Shown here in pieces: positions 55,072-61,608 of a stretch of 64,000 nucleotides of DNA. The notes beneath the pieces are model-generated. The model was not told the DNA's origin. It searched no databases and saw only the letters and a list, made by a program, of their open reading frames with translations. How positions within the stretch are numbered: position 1 is the first letter of the stretch; each line of letters opens with the position of its first letter. The translations under genes were made by a program, and so were the position numbers. The stretch spans positions 41,835 through 105,834 of the forward strand of contig JAKLKA010000009.1 in NCBI GenBank assembly GCA_023150915.1, read 5' to 3'. Source of the stretch: Polyangiaceae bacterium. GTDB taxonomy: Bacteria > Myxococcota_A > Polyangia > Polyangiales > Polyangiaceae.

Positions 55072-55541
55072 CGAGAGCTCACCTGGTCTTGGTTGCGGTG
55101 GCCGCAGCGGCCTTCTCCGGCTGCGGCGGCGAGCAATCCACCGACCAGGTTGGCAGCGGGGGCGCCGGTGGCGTCGGGGGGGGCTCGAACAGCGACCCGA
55201 AAGCGTGTCCTCGCATTTGCAACAAGCTGCTGATCGGCCAGTGCGGCTACGGCTCGACATCCGAGTGCGGACAGCAATGCGTGCCCGCATGGCAATACTG
55301 TGCGGGGTGGTCGGCGCTGGTCGCCTGCATCGACGCGCAGCCGGGGTACAACTGCGTCGGTGCTCAGAAGCCGCCATGCCACGCGGAGATGAGCGCGGTT
55401 CTCGCATGCGCCGCCGACGCGGGACCGAGCCTGGTGGACTGCCTTCCCGGTTCGCCGCTTCCGCCTTGCTCGTGCGACGGAGGGCAGAGCGCCGGCGGCA
55501 TATGTCCGCCCGACGGGAAGACGGCGCCGTGCTGCGGGTGA
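55068..55541 (+). CDS. Cys-rich lipoprotein, third gene of protease operon
   Basis: 157 residues from the ATG at 55068. Lipobox AAFSGC, a short Gly/Ser stalk, and 18 Cys in the rest: CPRICNKLLIGQCGYGSTSE, CGQQCVPAWQYCAG, ACIDAQPGYNCVG. Cys spacing differs from the subtilase-linked Cys-rich family. Overlap with the gene before shows co-translation with the V8-like protease. Confidence 0.7.
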   Translation: MTRAHLVLVAVAAAAFSGCGGEQSTDQVGSGGAGGVGGGSNSDPKACPRICNKLLIGQCGYGSTSECGQQCVPAWQYCAGWSALVACIDAQPGYNCVGAQKPPCHAEMSAVLACAADAGPSLVDCLPGSPLPPCSCDGGQSAGGICPPDGKTAPCCG

Positions 55542-55570
55542 CGGAGCCCTCGCACTGCCCTCGGGCTACC

Positions 55571-55777
55571 GCCCCCGCACCCAAGTTCCCGGCCCGCGTG
55601 CATCGCCCGACCGCACGCTGTGCCACGTCTCCGGCACGCGCGGCTCGGTCCAATCTCTTCCTGCCCCCACCCCACTCGCCTCGCTGCGCTCGGCGGTCTC
55701 CCCTGCGCGGGCGGTGATGTCGTGGCAAGCCTTGCGCGCGTCTTGCTGCTGCCCGCGCGCACGCGGCGGGGGGAGAC
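55571..55777 (+). repeat. Dispersed repeat copy B
   Basis: Same landmarks as copy A with the shorter middle (CCCACTCGCCTCGCTGCG) and a GATGTCGTGGCAAGCC variant. It is the left end of a larger duplication that continues into the Cys-rich gene (55571-56489 resembles 60838-61775). Confidence 0.85.
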
Positions 55778-55822
55778 GCGCCCCCCTTCGGCTCGTTGTG
55801 TCTTGGCCAAGCTCACCGAGCG

Positions 55823-56314
55823 TCACTGAGACGAAAACGGGGACCCCCCCATGCACTTTTCCTGTGTGGCTATCTCGTCGCCGACGCAGAACCACTTCAC
55901 CCAGCCGGCTGCGGTCCAGTCCTGGTGAACCACCCAGCAAGGCGCGTCCGGCCCAGAGGCCGTGCAAGTGATGATAGCTCCCGGAACGACCTCCGCCAGC
56001 CAGCACCCGACGAACTGCTGCGCTCCGCCTGGGTCCTCCGCGGGCCGCGCGGTGATCAGCGCGCAGGCGGTGTTGGCCTTGCACAACTGCTCATTCAGAC
56101 CATCGCACTGGTTCGGCGTTCGAGGCTGACAGCTTCCGGTGCCTGCGGAGTCCCACGTGCAGCCGGCGGTGTGCCCGCACAGGTTGGCGTCGCGCTCGCG
56201 GCAGAACGAAGGCTGCTGCTGCACGCCCGGGTCGTCATCGTCCTCCGAGCAAGCTCCAAGGCCGGGGGTGCAGCAGATTGCAATTGCAAATGCGGTCCAG
56301 GGCTTCATCGCCAT
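55823..56314 (-). CDS. Subtilase-linked Cys-rich lipoprotein, copy 3
   Basis: 163 residues from ATG 56314, which has AAAGGAGCC directly before it. Signal MAMKPWTAFAIAICCTPGLG with lipobox GLGAC, an Asp-run (SEDDDD), then two copies of a C-x(7)-C-x(5)-C unit (CRERDANLCGHTAGCTWD; CDGLNEQLCKANTACALIT) and the signature CTASGPDAPCWVVHQDW. Nearly identical to copy 1 at 61106. It stands just downstream of the truncated subtilase at 56323, as copy 1 stands behind the intact one. Confidence 0.78.
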   Translation of the reverse strand: MAMKPWTAFAIAICCTPGLGACSEDDDDPGVQQQPSFCRERDANLCGHTAGCTWDSAGTGSCQPRTPNQCDGLNEQLCKANTACALITARPAEDPGGAQQFVGCWLAEVVPGAIITCTASGPDAPCWVVHQDWTAAGWVKWFCVGDEIATQEKCMGGSPFSSQ

Positions 56315-56322
56315 GGCTCCTT

Positions 56323-56508
56323 TCATCGCATCTGCGTGTCCACGCTGTAGTAGCTCGCCAGGACCACGCGCCTGCCACCGGGCGGCGCCGCGTAACCGTG
56401 CAACCTGACGCACAGCGCCTGACCAGCAGCGCTGCTGTCGAGTCGAACCGTGCTCTTGGTGTCGCGGCTGGCGTCGCCACCGAGTTGCGCGAAGCTCATG
56501 CCCCCCAT
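56323..56508 (-). pseudogene. Subtilase copy 3, internally deleted
   Basis: 61 codons: the start MGGMSFA of the subtilase joined to its last 54 codons (QLGGDASRDTKSTVRLDSSA...). The entire catalytic domain is missing. The open frame and its upstream promoter are preserved, so a short secretion-less peptide might still be made. The same junction sits at copy 2. Confidence 0.75.
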
Positions 56509-56541
56509 CCCAACCTCCCGGCGTCGCTGCGTCTGTTCCGT

Positions 56542-56570
56542 GCTATTCCTGATCGAGCGCGCGCTGTCAA
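56542..56570 (-). promoter_or_regulatory. Subtilase-type promoter, copy 3
   Basis: On the minus strand TTGACA (56570-56565), 17 bases, AATAGC (56547-56542). The same sequence stands before the other two subtilase copies, so the promoter is duplicated with the cassette. Confidence 0.6.
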
Positions 56571-56610
56571 ACTCGTCTCCGAAGGCTCCGACCCGAGGGA
56601 CGAGATCCCA

Positions 56611-56796
56611 TCAGTGGCAGCGGATCGGAATGCTCGCGCAATAGCTCGCGAGGAGCTCCTCGTATTGCTCGCACTTCGCCTGGAACTCGGGCAAGACGAC
56701 GCCCCCGTCCTTGGGGGAGCAGGGACCCGATACTCCGGCATCGTAGGCCTGAGTCAGGATCTCCTGCTCGAGCGTGTCACCCCGCCGCGCGCACCC
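56611..56796 (-). pseudogene. C-terminal remnant of a Cys-containing protein
   Basis: About 57 codons in the minus frame: DTLEQEILTQAYDAGVSGPC, SPKDGGVVLPEFQAKCEQYE, ELLASYCASIPIRCH. No start codon: the frame runs into dispersed repeat C. A shortened trace of the same sequence (GGATCTCCTGCTCGAGCGTG) is at 59970-59990, and the last codons (GCH stop) reappear at the right edge of the window. Confidence 0.55.
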
Positions 56797-57041
56797 TCAT
56801 CGCACCCGCACCCAAGTTCCCGGCCCGCGTGCATCCCCCGACCGCACGCTGTGCCAGCTGTCTGGGACGTGGGGCAGGGTCCAATCTCTTCCTGCCCCCA
56901 CTCCCTCTTCAGGGACTTCCCGGGGTCGTCGCCTCGCTGCGCTCGGCGGTCTCCCCCAACGCCGGTGCGCGCGGGCGGTGACGTCGTGGCAAGACTTGCG
57001 CGCGTCTTGCTGCTGCCCGCGCACACGCGGCGGGGGGAGAC
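56793..57041 (+). repeat. Dispersed repeat copy C
   Basis: Longest copy, with the left extension CACCCGCACCCAAGTTCCCG. It has the subtype core GCTGTCTGGGACGTGGGGCA in place of GTCTCCGGCACGCGCGGC. It truncates the remnant gene at 56611. Confidence 0.85.
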
Positions 57042-57130
57042 GCCTCGTTCAGTCACTGCTCGCCTTGCCCTGTGCGCCCCCCCGAAGTGACAGGCCTGGC
57101 CTGCGAGTGTACGCTTTGTGAACGACCCTT

Positions 57131-57385
57131 ATGACCGATGAACACAGGCTCCTCGAGCGAATCACGGTGAACCCGGAGATCTTCGGCGGCAAGCCCATCA
57201 TTCGCGGGCGACGCTTAGCCGTCGAGCATGTCCTCGACATGCTGGCAGCGGGGGACTCCGTCGACACCATCTTGGAAGGCTATCCTTGGCTGGAGCGCGA
57301 GGACGTCCAAGCTTGCCTTGTCTACGCGCGCCGGGTGGTCGCGCACGAGCGCATCGAGAGCTTCGACCTGAAGACCGGGACGTGA
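57131..57385 (+). CDS. DUF433 antitoxin-like protein
   Basis: 84 residues. ITVNPEIFGGKPIIRGRRLA is the DUF433 signature, followed by the helix pair VEHVLDMLAAGDSVDTILEG and PWLEREDVQACLVYARRV. DUF433 proteins are small winged/helical antitoxins paired with DUF5615 nucleases. Stop overlaps the next start (GTGA). Confidence 0.9.
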   Translation: MTDEHRLLERITVNPEIFGGKPIIRGRRLAVEHVLDMLAAGDSVDTILEGYPWLEREDVQACLVYARRVVAHERIESFDLKTGT

Positions 57386-57735
57386 AGGTTCTGCTCGACA
57401 CCTGCGTGTCCGGGAAGGCTGCGGCGGCGCTTCGCGGGCACGGACATGACATCGTCTGGATGGCAGAGTGGGAGGTGGATCCCGGCGACGACGCCATCAT
57501 CGCGCTCGCGCACCGCGAGGGACGAGTCCTCGTGACCTTGGACAAGGACTTTGGGGAGCTCGCAGTCGCTTTGGGGCGGCCTCACGCTGGTATCGTCCGC
57601 CTTGTCGGGATTCGTGCCGCAGACCAAGGTCCCGCCGCTCTGGCTGTCCTCGAGCGCTACGGTGAAGAGCTCGAGCTCCGCGCGCTGGTCACGGTGCAAG
57701 CCGGCCGCGTCCGCGTTCGCGCGGGTGGGACGTAG
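57382..57735 (+). CDS. DUF5615 PIN-like toxin
   Basis: 117 residues from a GTG. Reads KVLLDTCVSGKAAAALRGHG, VDPGDDAIIALAHREGRVLV and TLDKDFGELAV, with PIN-like acids at D (LLDT), D (GDDAI) and D (LDKDFG). Partner of the DUF433 gene; a ribonuclease-type toxin is expected. Confidence 0.88.
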   Translation: MKVLLDTCVSGKAAAALRGHGHDIVWMAEWEVDPGDDAIIALAHREGRVLVTLDKDFGELAVALGRPHAGIVRLVGIRAADQGPAALAVLERYGEELELRALVTVQAGRVRVRAGGT

Positions 57736-57773
57736 CGCTCGCTGCCGCGCTCGGTGACCGCGACGAAGGCTAC

Positions 57774-57992
57774 CGCACCCGAAGCCACGCCCCCGGCCCG
57801 CGCGCATCGCCCGACCGCACGCTGTGCCACGTCTCCGGCACGCGCGGCTCGGTCCAATCTCTTCCTGCCCCCACTCCACTCGCCTCGCTGCGCTCGGCGG
57901 TCTCCCCCAACGCCGGTGCGCGCGGGCGGTGACGTCGTGCCAAGACTTGCCAGTGCCTTGCTGCTGCCCGCGCACACGCGGCGGGGGGAGAC
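57774..57992 (+). repeat. Dispersed repeat copy D
   Basis: Full copy of the GTCTCCGGCACGCGCGGC subtype, almost identical to copy F from GCATCGCCCGACCGC to GGGGGGAGACGCG. It follows the DUF433/DUF5615 pair and fills most of the 460-base gap to the next coding trace. Confidence 0.85.
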
Positions 57993-58196
57993 GCGCTGTA
58001 GGGCCTCGCTTCCCGTTGTGATCCCCCGCCCGGATCACTTCGGTCTGCGCGCCCGGTGGATCGCCTGAGACGGTGAGCGATTCTGGTGGTGGTAGCCGGG
58101 AATTCTGCCCGAGAGGCGGAGGCGGGCGACGATCACGGAAGTCGAAAGGAGTGAGCCCGCGACGTCTGACCCACGCGCGGGCTCGGTGTCGGCGCC

Positions 58197-58655
58197 GTGC
58201 AGATTTTCTGGAAGTGCCCGCTCACCGACGAGCGGTACGTTACACAACGCGCGTGGGAAGGCGCAGTTCTTGACGGGTGCCCCTTCCACCCCGAGGGAGG
58301 CTGCGGGCTTGAGAAAGCTCGGTTCGTACGAGCGGGTCGAGCCGCCGGGAGCGCGGATCGCGCGCTGGTGGTGCCCGAGGCAGCGCGAGTCGATCAGCCT
58401 GCTTCCCTCGTTTCTCGCGGCGCGGCTCCGGGGCACCCTGGCCGCCGTCGAGCGCGTCGTCGCGGAGGTGGAGGCCGCGGGTGGCATCTCCGCCGCCGTG
58501 GACGCTGTCCACCCGCCGGACGCCGAGAAGCCCGTCGGCTTCGTGGGCAGCAATCGACCCGAGCTCCGACGCCGCGTACCCTTGGACGCGGTGGAATTGC
58601 CTACGCGCCGCCGCGCTCCAGGAACGCCGGCCCGTGCTCCGTCACCGTCTGGTAG
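58197..58655 (+). pseudogene. Frameshifted DUF6431-like gene
   Basis: Begins VQIFWKCPLTDERYVTQRAW and CPFHPEGGCGL in one frame, then continues in another frame near 58305 as KLGSYERVEPPGARIARWWC and SISLLPSFLAARLRGTLAAV. The Cys-rich start plus S-L-L-P-S-F is typical of transposon-associated DUF6431 proteins. At least one frameshift, no intact frame; a dead mobile-element accessory gene. Confidence 0.45.
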
Positions 58656-58739
58656 AGCACGGTGCTCTCCGGCCGGTGACGGAAGCGCGAGCGCTCGGGC
58701 TCGGTGACGGCGTGTGCGGCGTGGCCCACGCCACGCAAG

Positions 58740-58916
58740 CCTCAGCGAGCCGTGTGCCAAACCAAGAAGGCGGGAAACCGGCGGCTGTACGCCGAGCTGC
58801 TGGCGGCCAAACTCAATATTGCTGCGCGAGGCGCAACTGGCGAAGACCTGGCCAACGCATTCGTGGCTCTTCAGCGATGCCCACCTCTAGCAGTCGAAGG
58901 CTGGCGCGCGACTAGT
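58740..58916 (+). pseudogene. Fragment of a repeat-domain protein
   Basis: Reads NRRLYAELLAAKLNIAARGA, then TGEDLANAFVALQRCPPLAV. The LL-x-AKLNI-x-x-GA pattern is typical near the C-terminus of secreted multi-domain proteins. No start or full domain is present. Confidence 0.3.
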
Positions 58917-59478
58917 CGCCGGCGTACGGCCCCTGCGCCATGCACTCGGCGTGGGTCTTCGGATCGCCGCACGGCCAGCCTTTCCACCCGGTCGGCACGC
59001 CGGTGTCGGGCAACACCCAGCAGTCGGCGTCCGGGCCGCTCGCCGTGCACCAGATCATCGAACCCGGCGAGTCGATCCCGTCGCCGCAACCCACGAATTT
59101 CAGCCCACCGCCGACGGGGCTCTCCGGCAGACGGCCAACGACCGACCGGCAGCCGAGCGTCGCAGTGCAGACAGCCTCGCTCAGCGCTTCGCAGTTCGGC
59201 CTAGCAATGCAGACCAATCCCCCGTCAACCCACACCTGTCCGCATTTGGGCGCAGGACAAGCCGGCAGCGTGCACTCGGACGCGTCGGAAGCGCCGGGAA
59301 CACACGCAGCGCCGGTCCACGTGCAGGAGACCTGGGCAGAACAGCCTGCCTGAGCCAGAGTCGTGCAATCGAGACCGGAGGGATCGGAGTCGGTGCCGTC
59401 GTCCTCGGCGACGCAAGCTCCCGCCGCGAGCGCTGCCGCGCCGACGAGCAAGGCGAAACGAGCCAGTTTGTTCATCAT
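58912..59478 (-). CDS. Subtilase-linked Cys-rich lipoprotein, copy 2 (divergent)
   Basis: 188 residues from ATG 59478 with GAGGAGG upstream. Lipobox AAGAC, acidic run, then the same design as copies 1 and 3: two C-x(6-7)-C-x(5)-C units (CTTLAQAGCSAQVSCTW; CEALSEAVCTATLGC) and the shared CTASGPDADCWV. It adds a third Cys module in between (CTLPACPAPKCGQVWVDGGL). It follows the truncated subtilase copy 2, keeping the cassette order. Confidence 0.78.
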   Translation of the reverse strand: MMNKLARFALLVGAAALAAGACVAEDDGTDSDPSGLDCTTLAQAGCSAQVSCTWTGAACVPGASDASECTLPACPAPKCGQVWVDGGLVCIARPNCEALSEAVCTATLGCRSVVGRLPESPVGGGLKFVGCGDGIDSPGSMIWCTASGPDADCWVLPDTGVPTGWKGWPCGDPKTHAECMAQGPYAGD

Positions 59479-59487
59479 GTCCCCTCC

Positions 59488-59883
59488 TCACCGCATCGAA
59501 GTATCAACGCTGAAGTAGCTCGCGAGCACGACCCTCCGTCCGGCGGGCGGCACGGCGTAGCCTTTCAAGCGAACGCACAGCGCCTTCCCTGCCGCCGACG
59601 CGCCACGTCGCACCATGCTCTTGGTGTCGAAGCTGATGTCGTAACCCAGCGGCGTGCTGCCTGCGCAGTTTTGATCGAAAACGTAGAGGTCGACGTCCGC
59701 AACGGTTCGCCAGTCCTGTTCGAAGACGACAGCGTATGCCTTGAACTGCTGGATGGTGGCCGGCTCGGTCCCGGTGCCCCGGACCGGGAAATCGATGGTC
59801 TCGTTGTTGTGGATCGTGACTTCCCAGCTCTTGGTGTCGCGGCTGGCGTCGCCACCGAGTTGCGCGAAGCTCATGCCCCCCAT
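59488..59883 (-). pseudogene. Subtilase copy 2, catalytic domain deleted
   Basis: 131 codons: MGGMSFAQLGGDASRDTKSW is followed by the whole C-terminal domain (VTIHNNETIDFPVRGTGTEP, VADVDLYVFDQNC, ALCVRLKGYAVPPAGRRVVL) of the subtilase family. The protease domain and signal peptide are gone. A frame remains open, so it may be an expressed C-domain rather than a dead gene; no signal peptide argues against secretion. Confidence 0.65.
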
Positions 59884-59916
59884 CCCAACCTCCCGGCGTC
59901 GCTGCGTCTGTTCCGT

Positions 59917-59945
59917 GCTATTCCTGATCGAGCGCGCGCTGTCAA
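59917..59945 (-). promoter_or_regulatory. Subtilase-type promoter, copy 2
   Basis: TTGACA (59945-59940), 17 bases, AATAGC (59922-59917), identical to the copies at 56542 and 63916. Confidence 0.6.
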
Positions 59946-60003
59946 ACCCCGTCTCCGAAGGCTCCGCAGGATCTCCTGCTCGAGCGTGTCGCCCCGCCGA
60001 GAG

Positions 60004-60115
60004 CACCCTCATCGCACCCTCACCCAAGTTCCCGGTCCGCGTGCATCGCCGCTGCGCACGCTGTGCCAGCTGTCTGGGACGTGGGGCAGGGTCCAGTCTC
60101 TTCCTGCCCCAACTC
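60004..60115 (+). repeat. Dispersed repeat copy E (left half)
   Basis: Matches copy C in the GCTGTCTGGGACGTGGGGCA subtype up to TCTCTTCCTGCCCC. The right half is replaced by an unrelated GC-rich sequence and a hairpin. Confidence 0.75.
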
Positions 60116-60156
60116 GCCGGTGCTCCTCGCGCTTCGCGCTCGTGCGCGCCGGCGGT

Positions 60157-60191
60157 CTTCCCCAAATTCGGGCTTCGCCCGAATGGGGAAG
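60157..60191. other. Strong hairpin
   Basis: CTTCCCC pairs with GGGGAAG and ATTCGGGC with GCCCGAAT around a TTC loop, with two bulged As. No T-run follows on either side, so it is not a classical terminator; it may be a palindromic repeat unit. Confidence 0.6.
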
Positions 60192-60243
60192 ACAGGTGTC
60201 TGCGAGGCTGGTGGGTGGTCGCTGAGTGTCACGAGCGGCTCGT

Positions 60244-60433
60244 GGTTCCTCGGCCCGGCGTGGCGCACGGGCTCCGCTCGGCGGCGCACGCTCTGCGCCA
60301 CGCCGCGTAGTGATTGACGCGAGATCCAGAGCTCGCACTCGAATGCGCCATCGAGAGCGTCTGGTGCGGCGTGTCACAGAGCCTGCGCCATGGGTAGCGA
60401 AGCCCGCACGCCACGCCGGGCCTCGGAGGAACC
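60244..60433. repeat. 190-bp imperfect palindrome
   Basis: The left arm (60244-60306) and right arm (60367-60433) are reverse complements with a few mismatches, separated by 60 bases. One arm also occurs at 49755-49838. The element ends two bases before the ATG of the DUF559 gene. It resembles a miniature inverted-repeat element or large REP; no target-site duplication was confirmed. Confidence 0.7.
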
Positions 60434-60434
60434 C

Positions 60435-60803
60435 ATGCTCGCTCCTGACCGTCATCAGCTCCGCCGCCGCCGCCAGCTCCTCGACGCCCGCGCCGCCGCG
60501 ATGCGCGCCGCGCCCACCGCCTCCGAGGCCGCGCTCTGGCGTGCGCTTCGCGCACGTCAGCTCGGGGTCGAAGTGCGGCGGCAGGTGGTAATTGCGGACT
60601 TCATCGCGGACTTCGTAGTGCCCGCTACGTGGCTCGTCATCGAGGTGGACGGTCCGTGGCACGCCATGCGCGCTGCGGCGGATGCGCGGCGAGACCGTGA
60701 GCTAGGTCGTCGCGGGTGGCGCGTGCTGCGGCTGCCGGCGGAGCTCGTGGAGCGGGATCTCGGGGAAGCCATCGCGCTCGTGCGCGCAGCGCTCGGCGGG
60801 TGA
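60435..60803 (+). CDS. DUF559 endonuclease-fold protein
   Basis: 122 residues from ATG 60435. LRRRRQLLDARAAAMRAAPT, ASEAALWRALRARQLGVEVR, VVIADFIADFVVPATWLVIE and RDRELGRRGWRVLRLPAELV match the DUF559 pattern (E-x-x-L-W-x-x-L-R... D-F... E-x-D-G-x-x-H...). These are PD-(D/E)xK-type nucleases related to Vsr. The palindrome directly upstream may belong to it. Confidence 0.82.
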   Translation: MLAPDRHQLRRRRQLLDARAAAMRAAPTASEAALWRALRARQLGVEVRRQVVIADFIADFVVPATWLVIEVDGPWHAMRAAADARRDRELGRRGWRVLRLPAELVERDLGEAIALVRAALGG

Positions 60804-60837
60804 GTCGCGGGTGGCGCCGTTGGCATCGCGCGTCACC

Positions 60838-61060
60838 TCATCGCACCCGCACCCAAGTCCCCGGCCCGCGCGCATCGCCCGACCGCACGCTGTGCCACGT
60901 CTCCGGCACGCGCGGCTCGGTCCAATCTCTTCCTGCCCCCACCCCACTCGCCTCGCTGCGCTCGGCGGTCTCCCCCAACGCCGGTGCGCGCGGGCGGTGA
61001 CGTCGTGCCAAGACTTGCCAGTGCCTTGCTGCTGCCCGCGCACACGCGGCGGGGGGAGAC
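60838..61060 (+). repeat. Dispersed repeat copy F
   Basis: Full copy of the GTCTCCGGCACGCGCGGC subtype with the left extension. It is the left end of the right-hand copy of the 0.9-kb duplication. Confidence 0.85.
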
Positions 61061-61105
61061 GCGCCCGCCTTCGGCTCGTTGTGTCTTGGCCAAGCTCACC
61101 GAGCG

Positions 61106-61600
61106 TCACTGAGACGAAAACGGGGACCCCTCCATGCACTCTTCCTGGGAGGTTGCATCGACGCAGCTGCCGCCCCACTTCACCCAGCCGGCTGCCGTCC
61201 AGTCCTGGTGGACCACCCAACATGGAGCGTCCGGCCCAGATGCCGTGCAGTTCATCGAGGCTCCCGGGATGAGCTCCGCCAGCCAGCACCCGATGAACTG
61301 CTGCGGCCCGCCTGGGTTCGCCGCGGGCCACGCGGTGATCAGCGCGCAGGCGGGGTTGGCCTTGCACGACTGCTCGTTCAGACCATCGCACTGGTTCGGC
61401 GTCCGAGGCTGACAGCTTCCGTCGCCTGCGGCGTCCCACGTGCAGCCGGCGGTGTGCATGCACAGATTGGCGTCGCGCTCGCGGCAGAACGAAGGCTGCT
61501 GCTGCGCGCCCGGGTCGTCGTCGTCGTCGTTCGCGCAAGCTCCAAGGCCGAGGGTGCAGCAGATTGCAATTGCAAATGCGGTCCAGGGTTTCATCGCCAT
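61106..61600 (-). CDS. Subtilase-linked Cys-rich lipoprotein, copy 1
   Basis: 164 residues from ATG 61600 (AAAGGAGCC before it), nine bases after the intact subtilase stop. Signal MAMKPWTAFAIAICCTLGLG, lipobox GLGAC, acidic ANDDDDD run, two Cys units (CRERDANLCMHTAGCTWD; CDGLNEQSCKANPACALIT), CTASGPDAPCWVVHQDW and the tail GGSCVDATSQEECMEGSP. Anchored outside; it is probably made with the protease and could be its inhibitor, activator or surface tether. Function not known. Confidence 0.8.
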   Translation of the reverse strand: MAMKPWTAFAIAICCTLGLGACANDDDDDPGAQQQPSFCRERDANLCMHTAGCTWDAAGDGSCQPRTPNQCDGLNEQSCKANPACALITAWPAANPGGPQQFIGCWLAELIPGASMNCTASGPDAPCWVVHQDWTAAGWVKWGGSCVDATSQEECMEGSPFSSQ

Positions 61601-61608
61601 GGCTCCTT

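Larger units (their letters stand above)
55571..56489. repeat. Left copy of a 0.9-kb segmental duplication
   Basis: This stretch (dispersed repeat, intergenic, Cys-rich gene and last codons of the subtilase) matches 60838-61775 almost base for base by eye. Homology stops at GAGTTGCG, where this copy jumps to the subtilase start codons. Confidence 0.8.

Noticed and set aside
60157..60191. Rho-independent terminator
   Set aside because: The hairpin is strong but there is no T-run on either strand and no gene ends next to it.
58912..60225. Large plus-strand frame across the copy 2 cassette (58951-60225)
   Set aside because: It is the reverse of two recognisable minus-strand reading frames and of repeat E, with Arg-rich shadow composition.
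51131..61060. Coding genes on the reverse strand of the dispersed repeats
   Set aside because: The same low-complexity peptide appears wherever the repeat occurs and is cut at random points; no start context or domain supports a protein.
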